From contig NZ_JAECZA010000037.1 of assembly GCF_016056275.1 (NCBI RefSeq), positions 1 through 38,904 on the forward strand: a stretch of 38,904 nucleotides of DNA. The letters run 5' to 3'. The translations under genes and the position numbers were made by a program. Below the pieces are notes generated by a model. That model was not told where the DNA came from. It ran no database searches and saw nothing but the letters and a program-made list of their open reading frames with translations. Each line of letters opens with the position of its first letter. Position 1 is the first letter of the stretch. Below, one piece after another: positions 32,676 to 38,904 of the stretch. This stretch comes from Dendronalium phyllosphericum CENA369. Its GTDB lineage: Bacteria; Cyanobacteriota; Cyanobacteriia; Cyanobacteriales; Nostocaceae.

Positions 32676-33127
32676 AATTATAAATCCTTGCAAATTGTGA
32701 ACATGGCAAGACAGTTTTCACCTACATTTAAGATGAAGGCGAAAGTCAATCTGGCTAACATTTTCGACCGCAAAGCAGAGTTTTCTTAGATACTGCTGTT
32801 ATACTTCAAAAGCGCTAAAGGTAGTTTCGTAAAATCAGCATACAAAAGGGCATTGCTGATAATAAGTATGGAAAAATCAAGGCTAAAACCAGACTTATTA
32901 AGTCTTCCTAAAGAAACTTCAACAATGCCTTGTGTAGAGTTATCGAGACAAATGGGGTATTTATGCAAGTCAACAAATAACTTTACATATTTTCACTTTA
33001 TCCCCTAATTCCCATTAGTTAAGAAGGTGGAGACATGTCGAATTTACACCTGAGCAATGGGCATGTGCAATTTTAAACATCAGCGTAACACCACACACAA
33101 CTATATTGGGTATAAAATAGTAAATTT
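32676..33127. other. Intergenic gap, no gene seen
   Basis: This 452-bp gap separates the GMC oxidoreductase and the short-chain dehydrogenase, both minus. Short ORFs exist (for example 32786-32968, minus) but lack a Shine-Dalgarno and a recognisable motif. It should contain the promoter of the lipid-oxidation cluster; I could not identify it with confidence. Confidence 0.6.
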
Positions 33128-33931
33128 TTATTGCTTATTATTTATACTTCTCGCTATTTTTACCACCATTTTTCTGGGTGTAAATCTGACGGCTTCAGCA
33201 AGTAATTTATTTTTCACTCCAGGAATGACAACAGTTTTGTTTGCCATTAAGCCTTGATAGCTAATCTTGGCTACAGTCTCTGCGTCCATCATCTTTTGAC
33301 CGGAGATCATTTTAGATTCTTCCATAGCTGCTCTTTGTTGAAAACCGGATTCTGTCGGCCCCGGACAAACAACAGTTACACTGACACCTGTACCCTCTAA
33401 TTCATTAGCGATCGCTTCTGAAAATGATAATACATAAGCTTTGGTAGCAAAATAAACTGCTAATAAAGGCCCTGGTTGAAAAGCAGCACCAGAGGAAAGA
33501 TTTAATATCTTTCCATAGCCTTGCTCAACCATGTCCTTGAGAAATAACTTAGTTAAATGGGTCAGGCTGACCACATTTACTTGTAGCATTTCTAGCTCGG
33601 TTTTGAGATCGGTTTCGTGAAAGAATCCATAAGTACCAAATCCAGCATTATTTACCAACACATCAATTTTGATGGCTGCTTGTTGTAGTTTTGTAAAAAT
33701 TTCTTCTGGCGCTGTTGATAAGGATAAATCCTTAATAATAATTTCAACTTTTATGCCGGAATTTTCTGTTAATTCTTTAGCGATTTGAGTTAACTTTTCT
33801 TCACCTCTGGCGACTAACACCAAATTGTAACCGTCACGAGCAAATAACTTCGCCAATTCATATCCAATTCCACCAGATGCACCTGTGATTAAAGCAGTTT
33901 TTTCCCTGTTTAGATGATTTGTGGTTTTCAT
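33128..33931 (-). CDS. Short-chain dehydrogenase/reductase
   Basis: A 267-residue classical SDR (COG0300/DltE type) with a Rossmann fold. TGASGGIG (16-23) binds NAD(P), NNAG (94-97) stabilises the fold, and Ser146 or 147, Tyr160 and Lys164 (YFATK) form the catalytic set. CPGPTESGF follows. An Arg (VARGEEKL) at the end of beta-2 suggests NADPH preference. It interconverts a hydroxyl and a keto group on an unidentified substrate. It lies 452 bp upstream of the lipid-oxidation cluster on the same strand and might supply a further step, but the gap makes co-transcription doubtful. Confidence 0.88.
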   Translation of the reverse strand: MKTTNHLNREKTALITGASGGIGYELAKLFARDGYNLVLVARGEEKLTQIAKELTENSGIKVEIIIKDLSLSTAPEEIFTKLQQAAIKIDVLVNNAGFGTYGFFHETDLKTELEMLQVNVVSLTHLTKLFLKDMVEQGYGKILNLSSGAAFQPGPLLAVYFATKAYVLSFSEAIANELEGTGVSVTVVCPGPTESGFQQRAAMEESKMISGQKMMDAETVAKISYQGLMANKTVVIPGVKNKLLAEAVRFTPRKMVVKIARSINNKQ

Positions 33932-34250
33932 AAACCAAGAAACTCTTGTATTTTATATCTTTGAGTTTATGAATCCCTTATACCGTAAAAACTCTCGAAT
34001 GGCAGGTTTTTAAAGTAAATATAAGAACATCTGATATGTAAAACGGATGGCATATTGGTAAAATCAGGGCGCGAACTCCTGAAATGAGAAGACAATACAC
34101 CTTTTTGCTCGTCGAACTCGACTTTATCAAACTAAGACAACTAGATAAGTCATAATCTCTATTCGTAAAATCTCAAGTTGTGTTTAATATTTATTAACAA
34201 ATGTTCCCAGTACGTAAAAACACAACTCGACTCATAGAATAAAGTTTAGT
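33932..34250. other. AT-rich gap, no gene seen
   Basis: This 319-bp gap between the acyltransferase and dehydrogenase genes shows no gene or clear terminator. It is AT-rich in the half nearest the acyltransferase, like that gene itself. Confidence 0.5.
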
Positions 34251-35285
34251 TTATTTTACATTTTCAACTATAAGAATTTTTTTGACAGCTAAATCATAAT
34301 AATACTGAAGAAAGTAAGATATTAATACTATTAAAGGTAACCATACACCCAACAAATATAAGCAGGATATTAATAGCGATGTTGGTTTATAATAATTAGC
34401 TCCAAGCAAAATTATCCTATGTGTTAAATACATACAAAATGAAGAATAACTAATTATTCTAATAATATTCTTGTTAAATATCTTTAGGGATAATCTACCC
34501 AAAGTCCAAATAGCAGGTAAAGATGCGAAAATACCAAAAGCAACTACTAGTATGTTAATAGACCAATGCAATGTTTCTTGGCTATGAAATAAACTTAAAA
34601 CTATAACTAGAACAAATAAAGATATTACTAAAATTTTATAATTAACAAGCATTTCTTGAAGTTTCTTTGTTCTAGACACTATCAATCCAAAAACAAAAAT
34701 TGGGAAATAATATATAACACGCAAATCAATCAAACCAGTTTTCCAATGTAAAAGAGTTACTATGAAGAATAAAATAGATGAAGAGATAATAACTTTTTTA
34801 GCAGCATAATTATATAAAAGAAATGGAACTAAAATATAAAATAATAGAAGCATTGTGATAAACCAAAGAGTTAGTAATCGGATATTTAATATTGGACTAA
34901 GTAAAATAGCAGAAGTTATAAAAGTTTTTTTATCGATCAGCTTCAACAAAAAAAAGCCAGAAAGAGCAGTCAAAAAAAGAGGATAAATCCTCATAAATCT
35001 GACTATAAAGTAATTTTTGACATCATTAAAAGATTTGAATTCATAACGGTATCCAAGTAAAAATGCAGATATAAATGTAAAACCTCCGAGGACGCAGTGA
35101 GTAATAAAAACTGTAACAAAATTAATATAAAATCTGGGGGCAGATGAATAGCCCAAGAGATGCCAAAATCCAATAATATATAAAATTAGTATTGCTCGAA
35201 TAGCATCTAATTCGGGAAGCCTTTCGTTTTTTTTAGGAGTGATACTGCTTTTCTTTGTGGAGGACAGTATTTGATTTTCAGTCAT
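34251..35285 (-). CDS. Acyltransferase-3 family membrane protein
   Basis: A 344-residue integral membrane protein of the OafA/WecH acyltransferase-3 family. About ten hydrophobic segments follow a cytosolic N-terminus. Family landmarks are LPELDAIRAILILYIIGFWHL (from about 23), with the conserved Arg and His, then VRFMRIYPLFL and LWFITMLLLFYI. These enzymes add O-acetyl or other acyl groups to surface sugars or lipids. AGGAG lies 8 bases before the ATG. The gene is visibly more AT-rich, with many poly-A/T runs, than its neighbours, which suggests horizontal acquisition. It has no same-strand neighbour close enough to be an operon partner. Confidence 0.85.
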   Translation of the reverse strand: MTENQILSSTKKSSITPKKNERLPELDAIRAILILYIIGFWHLLGYSSAPRFYINFVTVFITHCVLGGFTFISAFLLGYRYEFKSFNDVKNYFIVRFMRIYPLFLTALSGFFLLKLIDKKTFITSAILLSPILNIRLLTLWFITMLLLFYILVPFLLYNYAAKKVIISSSILFFIVTLLHWKTGLIDLRVIYYFPIFVFGLIVSRTKKLQEMLVNYKILVISLFVLVIVLSLFHSQETLHWSINILVVAFGIFASLPAIWTLGRLSLKIFNKNIIRIISYSSFCMYLTHRIILLGANYYKPTSLLISCLYLLGVWLPLIVLISYFLQYYYDLAVKKILIVENVK

Positions 35286-35534
35286 GAATGTACTCCTACA
35301 GATATTTAATTTAAGCTAATTAAGGTAGCATAATATATATTCGCCTCATAATTCAATGACTAATTTTTATATTAATTTGTATTCATCAACGTAATTTATA
35401 AATTTCTATTACCTAATTCTCTGCTTTTTACTCCTTACGGGCTATAAACGAGAAAGTTACAATAATGAAATTACAACCCTTAGTTTTTTACGAGGGTTTT
35501 TATTTTAATCGATCTCTTTATTCCTATTTCTCGT

Positions 35535-36167
35535 TCATCTAAATATAGATGGCAGCAAACCGGGAGCTAACCAAAGGGCATAACCAATAAATCCAAATAA
35601 TGCGGTAATTAAGGCAGTGAGAACGTAGCCGATGCAAATCATTAAACCATCAGCTTCGATGGTGGCAACTGCCAAAATTAAAATACCTATGGTGGGGAAA
35701 GGATTGGTAAAAGGAATCGGTGATATTAGCAAGATAGTCAGCCAAGAGATACAAAGCCCATTGATTCGCCAAGTTAATGGATTATGGGCAATTTTCGCTA
35801 GCCGAGGACGAGTAATTTTCTCGAATATTTTGGTGAGGCGTTGCAGGTTTTGCAGGAGTAAGTGGGCAAAAGAGCGAGGAAATTTGTAGCGGGCAATTTT
35901 TTTGGGTAGCCAGGGCGATCGCTTGCCTAAAACCATCTGCACTGATAATAGCAAACAAGCAGCACCAAAAGGCCCCGTTAATCCCGGCGGCATGGGAAAC
36001 AAAAATGGTAAAACTAATAATGCAATGACTAGGCTAAAACCCCGTTCGGAAGTCTCTGTCAGAATATCGCCTATAGACAGATGCTGTTCGGCTAAACGTC
36101 GCAGCAACGACTTAATTTCTTGAGAAAATTTTAGATGCATTTGGCGTGAGTTGATGTGAATTGCCAC
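35535..36167 (-). CDS. ExoD family exopolysaccharide-related membrane protein
   Basis: A 210-residue protein of the ExoD family, named for a Sinorhizobium gene affecting exopolysaccharide synthesis and alkali tolerance. Signatures are GFSLVIALLVLPFLFPMPPG (about 43-62) and LISPIPFTNPFPTIGILILAVATIEADG (about 147-174). Three or four hydrophobic segments place it in the membrane. It begins with GTG at 36167; an in-frame ATG at 36140 gives a protein nine residues shorter and has no better ribosome site. The molecular function is not known. Confidence 0.85.
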   Translation of the reverse strand: MAIHINSRQMHLKFSQEIKSLLRRLAEQHLSIGDILTETSERGFSLVIALLVLPFLFPMPPGLTGPFGAACLLLSVQMVLGKRSPWLPKKIARYKFPRSFAHLLLQNLQRLTKIFEKITRPRLAKIAHNPLTWRINGLCISWLTILLISPIPFTNPFPTIGILILAVATIEADGLMICIGYVLTALITALFGFIGYALWLAPGLLPSIFR

Positions 36168-36348
36168 AATACCCAGCTTTCATTAAATATATCAATATAA
36201 CTATGAATACAAATGCATCCATAACTGTTCCCGATTTTAACAAATTCTAATTTTGTCTTTTATCGCACATATACAGCAGATTTCACGTTTATGAAGTACG
36301 CAACTTCAGTCTCAAAGCCAAGCATAAAGCCAGTTTTAAGTAGGTCGC

Positions 36349-37278
36349 TCAAAACGTTTGAATTGGTGGGATCAAAACAGTTACAGCCTTGGGAATAACC
36401 CGGAAATGTGCGGGAGTGTAGGTTGTAATTTCACCATCAGTATTGATAGGGCGCGGTTTGCGGGTCGAAATTTCTATTTCCTCTCCTTGAAGGTCGCGTA
36501 CACTCTGCCAATGAATGTGCCGTCCTTGTCGCATTGCAGGCAATAAAGGTATGATTTGCCACCAATGTTCTATTTCTAAACTATATAGATCCAGTCTGCG
36601 ATCGTCGATTGTTGCATCTGGAGCTACTGTCATTCCACCACCATAATAACGACCATTGCCTACAGCAATTTGTACTGTTTTAACACGATAAGATTTGTTA
36701 TTAATCCGAATTTCTGCGCTAAAAGGTCGAGATTCCCAAATTACTTGCAATGCAGTAGCAGCGTAAGCAAATATTCCCCAACGACGTTTCACTTCTTTAG
36801 TAAGTCGCTGAGTAATTTTTACACTCAGCCCCAAACTAGCAACGTTAAAAAAGTACTTATCATTTACTAACCCTACGTCAATACGACGCATTTCACCATA
36901 GGCAATAATTTTACAAGCTTCATTTAAAGAATTGGGAATTCCTAAAGTTCTTGCCAAATCATTAGCAGTTCCTAAAGGTAAAATACCTAAAGGTAACTGA
37001 GTTTGAACTAAAGCATCTACTGCGGCATTGAGAGTACCATCACCACCACCAATAATTACCAAGTCAACTTCGTGCTGATGGCGGAGTATAACTTCAGAAA
37101 GATGTTTGGGGTCTTCTGTTGATTCTTCAATTAAATCGAAACCGAGTTGCTTAAGACTATCGATCGCTTCCACCAAACTTTTTTGTCCTTGGCGGGCGTG
37201 ACGATTTACTAAAAGCAGCGCGCGGGAACTAACAGGTAGCGCCCTTTGTAGTCTAGATGTCCAATTTTCCGCGTCCAT
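36349..37278 (-). CDS. YegS/diacylglycerol kinase-family lipid kinase
   Basis: A 309-residue lipid kinase of the DAGK catalytic family. The nucleotide-binding loop GGGDGTLNAAVDAL (77-90) and PLGTANDLARTLGIP (101-115) are diagnostic. The C-terminal beta-sandwich contains GNGRYYGGGMTVAPDATIDDRRLDL and ends with the VNTDGE-like INTDGE segment. These enzymes phosphorylate diacylglycerol, phosphatidylglycerol or related lipids with ATP; the substrate here is not determined. It lies 181 bp upstream of ExoD on the same strand. Confidence 0.9.
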   Translation of the reverse strand: MDAENWTSRLQRALPVSSRALLLVNRHARQGQKSLVEAIDSLKQLGFDLIEESTEDPKHLSEVILRHQHEVDLVIIGGGDGTLNAAVDALVQTQLPLGILPLGTANDLARTLGIPNSLNEACKIIAYGEMRRIDVGLVNDKYFFNVASLGLSVKITQRLTKEVKRRWGIFAYAATALQVIWESRPFSAEIRINNKSYRVKTVQIAVGNGRYYGGGMTVAPDATIDDRRLDLYSLEIEHWWQIIPLLPAMRQGRHIHWQSVRDLQGEEIEISTRKPRPINTDGEITTYTPAHFRVIPKAVTVLIPPIQTF

Positions 37279-37780
37279 ATATGCTAGCAGTTGAATAACA
37301 AATCAAGAACTGGATTATTTCAAGTTTATTATGTCCTAGTTAACTGTCTTTAACTTTTATTTTAATTGCTCTATTTTTACTATATATTGTTATTTTGCTA
37401 CCTAATCAATCAGATAATTACTCACTGACATCGCGTTAGTTGAGATATTTGTTACATCAGTATTCATATTAATAATATTATAGTACCAATCAAAAATTAG
37501 GCTTTTATTTTACTGTATACGAGTATATATTAGTAGATAAGTTTGGTGAAAATAGTATTAATAGTTATAAATATTTATATCTAAGCAGTAACATAGCAAC
37601 TTTTGTTGTCAACCTCTGATGTGTCAGATTTAAAATTGTCTCTAGTAAAGATTCTATTTCTACAAACTCATTTTTTGATAGATGTTAAAAAGTATCAATT
37701 AATTGCGTTATTTAACAAAAAAAAGTAAAAGATAAAAGGCAAGATTTTTTCTGACTTCCTTTTAACTTTTACCTTGATGC
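37279..37780. other. AT-rich intergenic region
   Basis: About 500 bp of AT-rich sequence upstream of the lipid kinase gene. It contains no ORF or RNA gene that I can support. It ends at the MITE-like element that begins near 37781. Confidence 0.55.
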
Positions 37781-37986
37781 TAACCTGACGTGAGTTCGAC
37801 AAGCCCTTTTTTGACCTCTCCCCCAACCCCTCTGTCTTGAAAAGTCTGAGCGGAGGCTTCCTCCGCTCAGACTTTTCGCTCCGACACGGAGAAGGGAGCC
37901 AAAACCCTAATTTCTCGTCGCTCCTCCCTTTCCCCGTGGGAGAGGGAGGTTGGGAGGGAGAGGTTCATCGAACTCACGTTAACCTG
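37781..37986. mobile_element. MITE-like element with TIRs and 7-bp target duplication
   Basis: Terminal inverted repeats ACGTGAGTTCGA (37788-37799) and TCGAACTCACGT (37968-37979) bound a 192-bp non-coding element. Flanking it on both sides is TAACCTG (37781-37787 and 37980-37986), a 7-bp direct repeat that fits a target-site duplication. Inside, CCTCTCCCCCAACCCCT and its near-inverse AGGTTGGGAGGGAGAGG extend the pairing. A perfect 18-bp hairpin with a CTT loop (37839-37877) sits in the middle and may be a second nested repeat. No transposase is encoded. The right end lies 20 bp past the nrtD-type stop, so it may also form the 3' end of that transcript. Confidence 0.8.
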
Positions 37987-38006
37987 TGTTGTTTAGAGAA
38001 AGCTGA

Positions 38007-38861
38007 TTAGCCAACATCATCGTGGGCAAAGCGGTTAAAAAGAAAGTCTAGGGCATAGTTACGCAGTTTGTAGTATTGTGGATCTTCCATAATCCGGGCG
38101 CGATCGCGCGGACGCGAAAAGGGAATTTCCATGACTTCGCCAATTTTGGCGTGGGGGCCATTAGTCATCATCACCAATTTGTCTGCTAAAAATAGCGCTT
38201 CGTCGATGTCATGGGTAATCATTAGCACTGTACAGCGGTTTTCATTCCATATTTTCAGCAATTCTTCCTGTAACTCTTCTTTGGTGATGGCATCCAGCGC
38301 CCCAAAAGGTTCATCTAAAATTAGGACTTTGGGACGAATCGCTAAAGCACGGGCGATGGAAACTCTTTGTCTCATACCGCCGGACATTTGCGTTGGTTTC
38401 TTTTCCATCGCGTCAGCTAGTCCTACCATTGCTAAATGATCGCGGACGATCGCTCTTTTCTCTGCTTGTGGTTTATTGGGATAAACGGCGTTAACAGCTA
38501 AGTAAATATTTTCAAAAGCAGTCCGCCACGGTAGCAAGGCATAGTTTTGAAAGACAACCATTCTGTCCGGGCCTGGTTCGGTAATGGGCTGTCCTTCGAG
38601 TAATACTTGCCCGGAGGTGGGAAAGTTAAAACCCGATACCATATTTAACAGCGTTGATTTACCACAGCCAGAGTGACCGATGACACAAATAAATTCGCCT
38701 TGTTCGACGTTGAGGTTAACGCCATCGAGTACGGTGAACGGGCCATTTTTTGTGGGATAAACTTTGGTAACGTCTTTGATTTCTAGGAAGGGCTGGTGGG
38801 TGCTAGCTGTATTTCCTAATGTCTTTCTAATGCCGGTGACTGTTGAGTTGCGGTTTTGCAT
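38007..38861 (-). CDS. nrtD: Nitrate/bicarbonate-type ABC transporter ATPase (NrtD/CmpD)
   Basis: A 284-residue ABC ATPase of the NrtD/CmpD/SsuB/TauB group that drives oxyanion uptake at the plasma membrane. Walker A GHSGCGKST (about 62-70), Q-loop VFQNYALLPW, signature SGGMRQR, Walker B VLILDEPFGALD and the switch His in MITHDIDEA are all intact. DRMVVFQNYALLPWRTAFENIYLAVN and the C-terminal IMEDPQYYKLRNYALDFLFNRFAHDD are the hallmark of nitrate and bicarbonate transporters, not aliphatic sulfonate ones. NrtD and CmpD cannot be separated firmly: the upstream nrtC/cmpC would lie beyond the window, and no narB follows. It probably ends its operon. Confidence 0.85.
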   Translation of the reverse strand: MQNRNSTVTGIRKTLGNTASTHQPFLEIKDVTKVYPTKNGPFTVLDGVNLNVEQGEFICVIGHSGCGKSTLLNMVSGFNFPTSGQVLLEGQPITEPGPDRMVVFQNYALLPWRTAFENIYLAVNAVYPNKPQAEKRAIVRDHLAMVGLADAMEKKPTQMSGGMRQRVSIARALAIRPKVLILDEPFGALDAITKEELQEELLKIWNENRCTVLMITHDIDEALFLADKLVMMTNGPHAKIGEVMEIPFSRPRDRARIMEDPQYYKLRNYALDFLFNRFAHDDVG

Positions 38862-38875
38862 GGCGATTTAGGGTT

Positions 38876-38904
38876 GGGGATTGGGGATCGGGGATTGGGG
38901 ATTG
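38876..38904. repeat. Tandem GGGGATT heptamers
   Basis: Units at 38876-38882, 38883-38889 (GGGGATC), 38890-38896 and 38897-38903, running into the window edge. On the minus strand this lies directly upstream of the ABC ATPase gene, in the gap to the presumed preceding transporter gene. Confidence 0.9.

Noticed and set aside
32786-32968. 60-residue minus-strand reading frame in the gap
   Set aside because: No Shine-Dalgarno, no recognisable motif, and isolated in AT-rich DNA.
35475-35501. Terminator for the ExoD gene
   Set aside because: AACCCT/AGGGTT with a T-run is oriented for plus-strand transcription, while ExoD is on the minus strand; no plus-strand gene ends there.

Overview
The window reads as chromosomal DNA of a filamentous, probably Nostocales-type cyanobacterium. 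The evidence is frequent HIP1 octamers (GCGATCGC, e.g. near 3636, 5608, 6532), several heptameric short tandem repeats, a gamma-tocopherol methyltransferase-like gene, a KtrAB potassium system, PEP-CTERM proteins, a DUF4912 protein and a nitrate/bicarbonate-type ABC ATPase. No rRNA, tRNA or CRISPR array was recognised.

Layout. 1-5413: cytoplasmic GH13 alpha-amylase and a DUF1003 membrane protein (both minus), a long regulatory-looking gap, then a DUF4912 protein and a NAGPA-like lipoprotein (plus). 5696-8529: a two-gene plus-strand operon of an unrecognised two-TM protein and an Hsp70/actin-fold ATPase with its own C-terminal membrane hairpin. 8613-10238 (minus): a Tat-type NlpC/P60-like protein and the methyltransferase. 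10435-12627 (plus): KtrB and KtrA. 12774-15297: HemW (minus) diverging from a four-TM PIN-TRAM protein (plus). 15731-17572 (plus): a ModA-like binding protein with a PEP-CTERM-like tail and a PEP-CTERM surface protein.

17717-32675 is the most unusual part; every gene is on the minus strand. It starts (in coordinate order) with a GH1 beta-glucosidase interrupted by an amino-acid-type periplasmic-binding domain whose halves are in swapped order. Then come an MBL-fold hydrolase, a membrane-anchored alpha/beta hydrolase, a P450 fused to an N-terminal multi-TM domain, a di-heme c-type cytochrome, a nitroreductase-like protein, an alpha/beta-fold enzyme with a Cys nucleophile, a DUF6765 protein, and a cholesterol-oxidase-type GMC enzyme. 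The GMC and Cys-nucleophile proteins share a homologous module of about 197 residues, so they probably act on the same, likely hydrophobic, substrate. I infer a lipid or terpenoid/sterol-like oxidation pathway; the substrate cannot be read from sequence.

33128-38904 (minus): a short-chain dehydrogenase, an AT-rich acyltransferase-3, ExoD, a YegS/diacylglycerol-kinase-type lipid kinase, a 192-bp MITE-like element with an apparent 7-bp target duplication, and an NrtD/CmpD-type ATPase at the window edge. Intergenic DNA carries many tandem heptamers and a dispersed palindrome around GACGCGATTAATCGCGTC, including four tandem 23-bp units at 30251-30342.
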